Below are positions 1-4,860 of a stretch of 5,663 bases of DNA, piece after piece. Position 1 is the stretch's first letter, and each line of letters starts with the position of its first letter. The notes under the pieces are model-generated. The model did no database searches. It was not told the origin of the DNA and saw only the letters and a program-made list of their open reading frames with translations. The stretch spans positions 1-5,663 of the forward strand of contig JAJZBP010000146.1 of assembly GCA_021798855.1 (NCBI GenBank), given 5' to 3'. The stretch comes from Bacillota bacterium. Lineage in GTDB: Bacteria; Bacillota; Sulfobacillia; JAJZIM01; JAJZBP01. A program made the position numbers and the translations under genes.

Positions 1-831
1 CTGAAAGGACTGCTGCTCCGCTCGGGGAACGACGCGGCGGCGGCCATCGCCGAAACGGTGGCCGGGACGGAGGGGAAATTCGCCGCCATGATGAACCGCG
101 AAGCGGCGCGGTTGGGGGCCACCAACACCCGGTTCGTCAACCCGCACGGCCTGACCATCGTCGGCCACTACTCTTCGGCCCGCGACTTGGCCCTATTGAG
201 TCGGTACGCCTTCCACGACCCGCGTTTCGCCCGCATCGTGGGCAGCCGGGAAGCGGTGGCCACGGAACTGACCCGGGGGCAAAGGGTGTTGCTGCGCAGC
301 ACCAACCGGCTCCTCTGGTACTACCCGGGCATCGACGGGGTCAAGACCGGGACGACCAACGCCGCCGGTCCGTGTCTGGTGGCCTCCGCCAGCCGGGACG
401 GGCAGCGGCTGATTGCCGTCGTCCTGAACAGTCCCAACCGTTGGGGAGAGGACGCGGCCCTCTTGGATTACGGCTTCGCCAATTTCGCGCCGGCAGATCT
501 CGTCCGGGCCGGAGAACTCCTGCGGACCCTACCGGTCACCGGAGGGGTCGGGAGCCGGGTCAGCGTGGTCGCCCAAGCAAGAGTGGACCTGGTGGTTCCG
601 CGCGGGGAAGTGGGAAGCCTGCGCCTGGAGATCACCTTGCCGAACCGGGTGGAAGCGCCGGTGACCAAGGGGCAGCCCCTGGGTACACTGGTGGTGTCGA
701 GCGGCGGGCGCGCCCTGGGGCGGACCGTTCTCCTGGCAACGGCCACGATCCCGGCCAGGAAACCGCCCGACCTTTTTTGGTTTTGGCTCACCGAAGCGGT
801 GCGTCGGCTGGAAGCCGGCGGGTTGGCCTGA
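1..831 (+). CDS. D-alanyl-D-alanine carboxypeptidase (S11 family, DacF/DacB-like), 5' truncated by the window edge
   Basis: This serine D,D-peptidase should trim the terminal D-Ala from peptidoglycan stem peptides on the outer face of the membrane. The reading frame is open from base 1, so the gene begins outside the window and the internal GTG at 58 is not its start. The 276 visible residues open with the SGN motif (residues 8-10, in RSGND) and carry the KTG triad at 115-117 (GVKTGTT). The SxxK nucleophile motif must lie upstream, out of view. Residues about 155-250 fit the beta-rich PBP5 C-terminal domain. The end (PPDLFWFWLTEAVRRLEAGG) is an amphipathic, Trp/Phe-rich helix of the kind that anchors these enzymes to the membrane. 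The gene stops at TGA 829-831. A degenerate copy of its last ~45 codons lies at 4633-4800. Assignment to DacF rather than DacA or DacB cannot be made from this part; the family call is firm. Confidence 0.93.
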   Translation: MKGLLLRSGNDAAAAIAETVAGTEGKFAAMMNREAARLGATNTRFVNPHGLTIVGHYSSARDLALLSRYAFHDPRFARIVGSREAVATELTRGQRVLLRSTNRLLWYYPGIDGVKTGTTNAAGPCLVASASRDGQRLIAVVLNSPNRWGEDAALLDYGFANFAPADLVRAGELLRTLPVTGGVGSRVSVVAQARVDLVVPRGEVGSLRLEITLPNRVEAPVTKGQPLGTLVVSSGGRALGRTVLLATATIPARKPPDLFWFWLTEAVRRLEAGGLA

Positions 832-858
832 GAGCGGCGAAAGGCATGGCGTACTTGG

Positions 859-885
859 CCGGGTTCTCCCACCAGGAGCACCCGG
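859..885 (+). other. Stem-loop downstream of the carboxypeptidase gene
   Basis: An imperfect hairpin lies 28 bp after the carboxypeptidase stop codon. CCGGGT (859-864) pairs with ACCCGG (880-885), and CTCC (866-869) pairs with GGAG (875-878), with one T/C mismatch and a 5-nt loop. No T-run follows (the next bases are TCCCCTCACT), so it is not a standard intrinsic terminator. It could protect the mRNA 3' end or be a Rho-independent site without a U-tract. Confidence 0.35.
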
Positions 886-945
886 TCCCCTCACTCCTGC
901 GGGGAAAGAACACGAGAAGAAATGAGCCTTTGGCCAGCGTCCACC

Positions 946-974
946 TTGCTTTCGCGCCCAATATGTGATAAATT
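946..974 (+). promoter_or_regulatory. Possible promoter of the toxin-antitoxin pair
   Basis: TTGCTT (946-951) is followed after 17 bp by TAAATT (969-974). The overlapping TGTGATAAA (964-972) could instead act as an extended -10. The site sits in a locally AT-richer pocket about 35 bp before the antitoxin start, where an autoregulated toxin-antitoxin promoter would be expected. The evidence is only consensus resemblance. Confidence 0.3.
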
Positions 975-1007
975 CGAAGCGCGATTGTAATACACGGGGG
1001 GATTCCC

Positions 1008-1253
1008 ATGGCCAAGAGCTTCCGCTTGAGTCCCGACCTGGAGAAACTCTTGGAAAAGGCGGCCCGGACGGAAGGCGTGCCGGTTTCCACTTTCATTCGG
1101 CAGGCGGTCCGGCAACGTTGCGAAGAGGTTTTGGATCGCAATCTGGCCACCGAACTGGCCGACTGCCTGGGTGTTATCGCAACCGGTGGTGGACTGGCGG
1201 ACGACACCGGGAAAGCGTTTAAGGAATTACTCAAAACCCGCCGTGGCCAATGA
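1008..1253 (+). CDS. Ribbon-helix-helix (CopG/Arc-like) antitoxin of a PIN toxin
   Basis: This small 81-residue protein is the likely antitoxin and autorepressor of the PIN toxin that follows. Residues about 1-45 match a ribbon-helix-helix DNA-binding fold: a short basic beta-strand (KSFRLSPDL), a charged first helix (EKLLEKAARTEG), a turn with VPVSTFIRQAV, and a second helix. The C-terminal ~35 residues, ending in AFKELLKTRRGQ, would be the part that binds and blocks the toxin. The ATG at 1008 has a G-rich Shine-Dalgarno (GGGGGGA, about 996-1002) at suitable spacing. Its TGA overlaps the toxin ATG as ATGA (1250-1253), so the two are probably translationally coupled. The fold is inferred from sequence pattern; the operon position supports the role strongly. 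Confidence 0.82.
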   Translation: MAKSFRLSPDLEKLLEKAARTEGVPVSTFIRQAVRQRCEEVLDRNLATELADCLGVIATGGGLADDTGKAFKELLKTRRGQ

Positions 1254-1657
1254 TCCTCACCGATGCCGGGCCGCTGGTGGCCATCATTGATCGTGACGAA
1301 CCAGCCCATGACCGTTGCGTTGCGCTCTTGGGCAGCTTGCGTTCCCCCATGCTAACCACTTGGCCCGCTTTTACCGAAGCCATGTACCTCTTGGCTGCAA
1401 CCGCCGGTTGGTTTGGGCAGGAACCTCTTTGGCGGATGGTGAAAAGAGGGCACCTCCAGATAGCGGAGGCCACCCAGCGGACACTGGAAAGGCTCCCCAT
1501 CCTTATGGAGAAATATCGCGACCTGCCGATGGACTTGGCCGACGCTTCCCTGGTCGCCCTGGCCGAAGAAAACAGACTGGATCACATCTTCACTTTGGAT
1601 GGTCATTTTCACGTTTATCGCCTGCCTTTGGGAAAGGGCTTCACCTTGCTCCCTTGA
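1250..1657 (+). CDS. VapC-like PIN-domain ribonuclease toxin
   Basis: This 135-residue PIN-domain protein is predicted to be a Mg2+-dependent endoribonuclease whose free form would cut cellular RNA and stop growth. The acidic active-site residues are visible in the expected order: Asp5 in the N-terminal strand (ILTDAGPLVAIID), Glu43 (FTEAMYLL), Asp95 and Asp98 (MDLADASLVALAEE), and Asp117 near the C-terminus (FTLDGHF). Length and spacing are normal for VapC-type toxins and nothing looks broken, so the module is probably active. The ATG overlaps the antitoxin stop by 4 bp. Downstream, the opposite strand carries a mazF tail beginning at the base after this stop codon. The exact RNA target cannot be read from sequence. 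Confidence 0.87.
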   Translation: MILTDAGPLVAIIDRDEPAHDRCVALLGSLRSPMLTTWPAFTEAMYLLAATAGWFGQEPLWRMVKRGHLQIAEATQRTLERLPILMEKYRDLPMDLADASLVALAEENRLDHIFTLDGHFHVYRLPLGKGFTLLP

Positions 1658-1831
1658 AAAAGCCGTGTCCAGGCGGGTCATGGTTGCGGGATACAGAGTG
1701 CCGCGCCGCCGGATGAATCTGGTTTTTGCAATTGCTCGAATTTGTTCCGCCAGGGCCAGAGAATCGACGTCGAAACCGCCTTCGGGGGATGTTATTAAAA
1801 CTTGGCTCGGATAGACTCGCCGTTCAGGGCG
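1658..1831 (-). pseudogene. MazF/PemK-type toxin gene remnant (C-terminal ~58 codons)
   Basis: On the minus strand, the frame running from 1831 down to 1658 reads RPERRVYPSQVLITSPEGG, then DVDSLALAEQIRAIAKTRF, then IRRRGTLYPATMTRLDTAF. This matches the second half of MazF/PemK endoribonuclease toxins: a P-x-x-V-x-I strand, a Gly-rich turn with a D-S, the QIR(T/A)I segment, a basic R-rich stretch, and the final L-x-P-x-T/M-x-x-(V/L)-D helix. A stop codon (TAA, complement of 1832-1834) lies immediately upstream in frame, there is no start or N-terminal domain, and the frame then runs into the antisense of the PIN gene, replacing the usual last few residues. It is therefore a dead fragment. The call was made by eye from family pattern. 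Confidence 0.68.
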
Positions 1832-1870
1832 TTAACTGTGCAGGGAGGAAGAATTCCGGTTAAAGGCCTC

Positions 1871-2698
1871 ATGATGGCAACGCTGGACGAGAAACTGGAC
1901 CGGGCCCGGGTGCTGGTGGTGGGGGCCGGGGGTCTGGGTTCGCCGGTGGCCCTTTACCTGGCCGCGGCCGGCGTGGGGACCATCGGCATCGTGGACGACG
2001 ATGTGGTGGATCTCTCCAATTTACAGCGGCAGATTGTGCACCAGACGGCGGAAATTGGGGAGCCCAAGGTTTCCTCGGCGGCGAGGAAACTCGCCGCCCT
2101 CAACCACCACGTCCGGGTCGTCCCGCACCGGACGCGCCTGGGGGCGGAGAACGTGCTGGATTTGGTGCGGGCGTATGACCTGGTGGTGGACGGGGTGGAC
2201 AATTTCCCGACGCGGTACCTGCTGAACGACGCCTGCGTCCTGAGCGGGGTGCCGCTGGTGGAGGGGGGCATCCTGCGGTTTCGGGGGATGGTCATGGTGG
2301 TCAGGCCGGGCGTGGGGCCGTGCTACCGGTGCGTTTTCCCCGAGCCGCCGCCGGCGGGGGCGGTGCCCACCTGCGGGCAGGCGGGGGTGTTGGGGGCAGT
2401 CGCGGGGATCGTCGGGACGTTGCAGGCGGCGGAGGCCGTGAAGCTGCTGGCGGGGCAGGGGAAGAGCCTGGCGGGGCGAATCCTTACGGTGGACTCCCTG
2501 GCGGGGGAGTACCGGACGGTTCCCTGGGGGCGGAACCCGCGCTGTCCGGTCTGCGGCGAGGCGCCGACGATCACCCGGGTGCGGGAGCATGCCTTGGAGT
2601 GCGCGATGCGGGACGCGGGGCCGGGTGCCGGGCGCCTGAGCGGGAGCGGGCCGCGAACCGGACCGGAAGTGGATAGGTCGCGGCGACGGGAGGAATAG
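1871..2698 (+). CDS. MoeB/ThiF/HesA-family adenylyltransferase (E1-like)
   Basis: Enzymes of this family adenylate the C-terminal glycine of a ubiquitin-like sulfur carrier (MoaD, ThiS or similar) using ATP, in molybdopterin, thiamine or related sulfur-transfer pathways. Counting from ATG 1871, the ATP-binding loop GAGGLG is at 18-23, the acidic ribose-binding region VDDD at 41-44, NLQRQ at 50-54 (Arg53), Lys66 in GEPK, and the Mg2+/catalytic Asp110 in VDNF. Zinc CxxC pairs are at 151/154 (CYRC) and 225/228 (CPVC), and Cys168 is in PTCGQAG. Arg53, Lys66 and Asp110 correspond to E. coli MoeB Arg73, Lys86 and Asp130 at a constant offset of 20. The start is uncertain. The frame is open upstream, with a GTG at 1838 and a TTG at 1802, and residues just before the ATG (GGRIPVKG) resemble the RQI...G segment of the family. 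A Gly/Arg-rich tail of ~25 residues follows the normal end. No carrier-protein gene is visible, so MoeB and ThiF cannot be separated. Confidence 0.88.
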   Translation: MMATLDEKLDRARVLVVGAGGLGSPVALYLAAAGVGTIGIVDDDVVDLSNLQRQIVHQTAEIGEPKVSSAARKLAALNHHVRVVPHRTRLGAENVLDLVRAYDLVVDGVDNFPTRYLLNDACVLSGVPLVEGGILRFRGMVMVVRPGVGPCYRCVFPEPPPAGAVPTCGQAGVLGAVAGIVGTLQAAEAVKLLAGQGKSLAGRILTVDSLAGEYRTVPWGRNPRCPVCGEAPTITRVREHALECAMRDAGPGAGRLSGSGPRTGPEVDRSRRREE

Positions 2699-2736
2699 GG
2701 ATTTTCAAGGGGAGGATCCGGTCGCCGCGTTATCGG

Positions 2737-3381
2737 GTGGTTCTTTTCGACCTGGACGGAACTCTGGTGAACAGCATTCCGACGGTGATCGCCTCTTTTC
2801 AGGATGTTTTTCGCCGGTACACCGGGAAAGAGTTGTCGCCGGAGGAGGTGGTCGCCCTATTCGGACCGCCGGAAACGGAGATCATCGCGGCCAAGGTGGG
2901 ACCGATGGTTTATGAAAAAGCTTTGGCGGAGTATTATGCCTTGTACGGTGACAAGACGGCGGCTTTGGGGGCCTATCCGGGGATCAAGGAGCTTTTGCGG
3001 GATTTGGCCGCGGCGGGTTGCCGCCTCGGAGTGGTCACCGGGAAAGGGAGGCCGACCACGGACCAAACTCTGAGGCGGACGGGAACGGCGGACTTCTTCC
3101 AGGTGGTGGTCAGCGGCCACGACGTGGCCAGGCCGAAGCCGGACCCGGAAGGCATCCGGCGGGCGTTGACCCTGTTGGGCGCCGGGGCGGAGGAGACCGT
3201 TTACGTCGGTGACATGGGGTCCGACGCCTTGGCGGCCAAGGGCGCGGGGGTGGCTTTCGCCGGGGCGGCCTGGGACCGGCGCCGGTGGGAGAACCTGGCG
3301 GTGGCCGGCGCCGGACTGGTTTTCACCAGCCCGGCCAAATTGGGGGCCTGGCTTTTGCGGGATAAGGCTTTTGAAGGCTAG
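2737..3381 (+). CDS. HAD-superfamily phosphatase (PpaX/phosphoglycolate phosphatase type)
   Basis: This 214-residue soluble HAD hydrolase is probably a small-molecule phosphatase or pyrophosphatase acting through an aspartyl-phosphate. All four HAD motifs are present: DLDGT at 5-9 (nucleophile Asp5, acid/base Asp7), Thr101 in VVTGKGR, Lys134 in RPKPDPEG, and GDMGSD at 158-163 with Asp159 and Asp163. Residues about 15-80 form the alpha-helical cap typical of the PpaX/Gph group. It lies 38 bp after the thiF-like gene on the same strand and is probably co-transcribed. The GTG at 2737 is the only usual start codon near the conserved VVLFDLDGT strand, but the strong Shine-Dalgarno GGGGAGG (2709-2715) is ~21 bp away, so the true start may be a rare codon nearer to it. 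Substrate is not readable from sequence. Confidence 0.9.
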   Translation: MVLFDLDGTLVNSIPTVIASFQDVFRRYTGKELSPEEVVALFGPPETEIIAAKVGPMVYEKALAEYYALYGDKTAALGAYPGIKELLRDLAAAGCRLGVVTGKGRPTTDQTLRRTGTADFFQVVVSGHDVARPKPDPEGIRRALTLLGAGAEETVYVGDMGSDALAAKGAGVAFAGAAWDRRRWENLAVAGAGLVFTSPAKLGAWLLRDKAFEG

Positions 3382-3397
3382 GGAATTGTGGTAAAGT
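3371..3397 (+). promoter_or_regulatory. Possible promoter reading into yebC
   Basis: TTGAAG (3371-3376), 15 bp, then TAAAGT (3392-3397), preceded by TGTGG, resembles an extended -10 promoter. It overlaps the end of the HAD gene. A transcript from here would carry the whole inverted-repeat unit (3418-3584) as the 5' leader of yebC. The spacer is short and the -35 is weak. Confidence 0.3.
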
Positions 3398-3417
3398 CTT
3401 CGTGCATCGTTCAAGCC

Positions 3418-3584
3418 GGGATCTGGTCAAAAAGGTCCAGATGCAATATGTGCCCCTCCCTCCCCTGATGGGGGACACCGCTCAGCGGCCGAGCGGACCG
3501 CGGCAAACGCGGCGGAGGCGCCAAGGAAGTGACGAGCGACGAAGGCAACAACGCAAGTAAGCTGCGCCTTTTTCACCAGATCCC
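3418..3584. repeat. 167-bp unit bounded by 18-bp inverted repeats (MITE-like element or structured leader)
   Basis: The left end GGGATCTGGTCAAAAAGG (3418-3435) and the reverse complement of the right end (3567-3584) agree at 17 of 18 positions, differing only at position 11. Inside lie further hairpins: TCCCC/GGGGA (3461-3465 with 3471-3475), CCGCTC/GAGCGG (3478-3483 with 3491-3496, 7-nt loop) and CCGCG/CGCGG (3498-3502 with 3508-3512). The unit fills most of the 228-bp space between the HAD gene and yebC and holds no convincing gene. Terminal repeats, size and internal palindromes fit a MITE; a folded RNA leader or a large terminator-like structure is possible. There is no exact flanking duplication: CAAGCC on the left resembles TAAGTC on the right at four of six positions. 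I do not recognise the family. Confidence 0.55.
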
Positions 3585-3609
3585 TAAGTCGAGAGGGGGA
3601 TGAGGCAGG

Positions 3610-4356
3610 TTGTCCGGTCATTCCAAGTGGGCCAACATCAAACGGAAAAAGGCGGTCGTGGACGCCCAGAAGGGCAAGGTGTTCTCCAAGCTGACCCGCG
3701 AGATCACCGCGGCGGCCCGCCAGGGAGGCGGCAACCCAGACGGCAATTTCCGCCTGAAGACGGCCATCGATAAAGCCAGAGCGTCCAACGTGCCGCAGGA
3801 CAACATCCAGCGGGCCATCCAGCGGGGCAGCGGCCCCGGCGAGGGCGAGCAGTACGAGGAACTGTTGTACGAGGGTTATGGACCGGGCGGGGTGGCGGTC
3901 ATGGTGGAAGTGCTGACCGACAACCGCAACCGGACCGCCGGGGAGGTCCGCCATCTTTTCGCCAAGCACGGTGGAAACCTGGGGGAGAGCGGCTGCGTGG
4001 CCTGGATGTTCGATCAGAAAGGGCTTATTCAGGTGGAGAAAGAAGACGCTCCCGGCGAGGACGACCTTTTGCTTTCGGCCACCGAGGCCGGAGCGGAAGA
4101 CTTGCGGGAGGACGAGGAATCCTGGGATGTGGTGACCGGGGTGGACGTTTTGCCGGCGGTCAAGGACGCCCTGGAGCAGGGGGGAGTCAAGGTGGCGGAC
4201 GCCGAGGTGACCTATTTGCCCCGCTCCACCGTAGCGGTGGACGGCACGGACGCCGAACGTCTCCTGCGCCTGCTGGACCTGTTGGAGGAGCACGACGACG
4301 TGCAGCGGGTACACGCCAACTTCGAGATGAGCGACGAAGAGATGGAGCGGAGCTAA
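3610..4356 (+). CDS. yebC: YebC/PmpR (TACO1-like) family protein
   Basis: This is a full-length 248-residue YebC-family protein, a cytoplasmic three-domain protein long annotated as a transcriptional regulator; members related to mitochondrial TACO1 have been linked to translation of difficult (proline-rich) sequences. The N-terminal signature SGHSKWANIKRKK is intact and is followed by the KG(K)xFSKLTREI and NFRLKTAIDKARASNVP blocks. Then come YEGYGPGGVAVMVE (about 88-101), TDNRNRT, the GGNLGESGCVAWMF segment (about 124-137) and an acidic C-terminus. The start is TTG at 3610: it places Ser-Gly-His directly after the initiator as in the family, and a GA-rich Shine-Dalgarno (GAGGGGG, 3593-3599) precedes it. 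The ATG at 3600 is out of frame. ruvC, a common downstream partner of yebC, is not present; an IS607 relic follows instead. Confidence 0.96.
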   Translation: MSGHSKWANIKRKKAVVDAQKGKVFSKLTREITAAARQGGGNPDGNFRLKTAIDKARASNVPQDNIQRAIQRGSGPGEGEQYEELLYEGYGPGGVAVMVEVLTDNRNRTAGEVRHLFAKHGGNLGESGCVAWMFDQKGLIQVEKEDAPGEDDLLLSATEAGAEDLREDEESWDVVTGVDVLPAVKDALEQGGVKVADAEVTYLPRSTVAVDGTDAERLLRLLDLLEEHDDVQRVHANFEMSDEEMERS

Positions 4357-4374
4357 AAAAATACAAATTATAGC

Positions 4375-4402
4375 TTGATAATCTGCGTCAACAGGCTAAA
4401 AT
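4375..4402 (+). promoter_or_regulatory. Candidate promoter of the broken IS607-type gene
   Basis: TTGATA (4375-4380), a 16-bp spacer and TAAAAT (4397-4402) form a good sigma-A-like pair in the AT-rich strip right after yebC, only 7 bp before the relic's ATG at 4409. Because the -10 lies so close to that ATG, the transcript would have little or no leader. The AT-richness contrasts with the surrounding GC-rich DNA and fits imported element DNA. Confidence 0.4.
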
Positions 4403-4408
4403 AAAGGC

Positions 4409-4625
4409 ATGGAAAAAGAGTAACCATTTTCCACAGGGCAAGCTGCGCACTACATTGGAGTGTCAACCAGAACCATTTACCGACTGGCGACTGGAAGCGG
4501 CTGAGAAAATCCAAGCCCTTAAACTATTTTCCGGGCGGCGACGCTTCCGAGAGCGGGATCTAAGAGCCATTTTGGGTCGGCGGCAAGCAGGCTCGCAGCG
4601 AGTGGCCATTTACGCCAGGGTAGCC
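4409..4625 (+). pseudogene. IS607-family serine recombinase (TnpA) N-terminal remnant
   Basis: Read across two frames, this stretch gives MEKE-stop-PFSTGQAAHYIGVSTRTIYR, then LEAAEKIQALKLFSGRRRF, RERDLRAILGRRQAGSQ and RVAIYARVA. This is the layout of IS607-type recombinases: a MerR-like helix-turn-helix with a GRRRF/RE-D-L wing, then the RVAIYARVS beta-strand that carries the catalytic Ser. Three lesions are visible: an in-frame TAA at 4421-4423, a 7-bp tandem duplication (CGACTGG at 4481-4487 and 4488-4494) that shifts the frame by +1, and loss of everything after ...YARV, including the catalytic Ser and the rest of the recombinase domain. No tnpB partner is present. The fragment then joins a relic of the carboxypeptidase gene. 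Family assignment is by pattern. Confidence 0.72.
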
Positions 4626-4632
4626 CGCGGGG

Positions 4633-4800
4633 ACTCCGGTGGTGTCGAGCGGCGGGCGTGGCCGGGGGCGGACCGTACTCCTGGCAGCGCCAAAAGGCCG
4701 GGCCAGGGAACCGGCCGGCCTTTTTTGGTCTTGGCTCGTCGAAACGGTGCGCCGGCCGGAAGCCGGCGGTTTGGCCTGGGGCGGCGAAAGGGTTGGCGTC
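4633..4800 (+). pseudogene. Degenerate copy of the 3' end of the carboxypeptidase gene
   Basis: The frame starting at GTG 4639 reads VSSGGRGRGRTVLLAA, then EPAGLFWSWLVETVRRPEAG. It lines up without gaps with the last 45 residues of the carboxypeptidase at the left of the window, with 31 of 45 identical by hand count. A 21-bp block is identical in both copies (690-710 and 4638-4658). The natural stop TGA is TGG here (4777-4779), and similarity continues ~20 bp past it (GCGGCGAAAGG in both), so the copied segment includes 3' flanking DNA. No SxxK, SGN or KTG part exists here, so it cannot encode an enzyme. The left limit is vague: weak similarity may reach back to about 4613, inside the IS607 remnant. 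The open frame runs on to 4904, antisense to the end of pdaB, but that part has no meaning as protein. Confidence 0.8.
4692..4726 (+). terminator. Candidate intrinsic terminator inside the dac-tail relic
   Basis: AAAAGGCCGG (4692-4701) pairs perfectly with CCGGCCTTTT (4715-4724) around a 13-nt loop, and a T6 run covers 4721-4726. It is the first good intrinsic terminator shape after yebC on this strand. The matching region of the intact gene (about 745-775) keeps the T-run but not the perfect stem, so the hairpin seems to have arisen in the relic. Part of the T-run is used in the stem, which weakens the call. Confidence 0.4.
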
Positions 4801-4810
4801 GTTTTCCGCC

Positions 4811-4840
4811 GAATAAAGAAACGAGCCGCCGCCAGGCGGC
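4811..4840 (-). terminator. Candidate terminator of pdaB
   Basis: Read on the minus strand, a 6-bp GC stem GCCGCC/GGCGGC with a TGGC loop (4840-4825) lies 20 bp after the pdaB stop codon and is followed by TCGTTTCTTTATTC, a T-rich tract (9 T in 14). Position, strand and order fit a Rho-independent terminator, though the T-tract is interrupted. Confidence 0.5.
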
Positions 4841-4860
4841 CCCCAACCAAAAAAGAGGCG

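Noticed and set aside
372..968. 198-codon plus-strand frame overlapping the carboxypeptidase
   Set aside because: It is an out-of-frame shadow of a gene with clear S11 motifs; its Arg/Gly/Pro-rich composition is typical of a GC-rich shifted frame.
922..990. 22-residue open frame (ATG 922 to TAA 988-990) before the antitoxin gene
   Set aside because: The ribosome site is weak, there is no recognisable pattern, and it overlaps the likely promoter. It is too short to support as a leader peptide.
3418..3600. T-box or known riboswitch upstream of yebC
   Set aside because: I see no T-box consensus (no TGG-N-ACC segment), and no known aptamer core is recognisable. The inverted terminal repeats explain the structure better.
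3600..3609. ATG at 3600 as the yebC start
   Set aside because: It is out of frame with the MSGHSKWANIK signature; TTG 3610 is in frame and correctly spaced from the Shine-Dalgarno.
3427..4314. 295-codon open frame on the minus strand across yebC and the TIR unit
   Set aside because: It is antisense to yebC, whose protein motifs and start are unmistakable. Long antisense frames are common in GC-rich genes and this one shows no recognisable domain.
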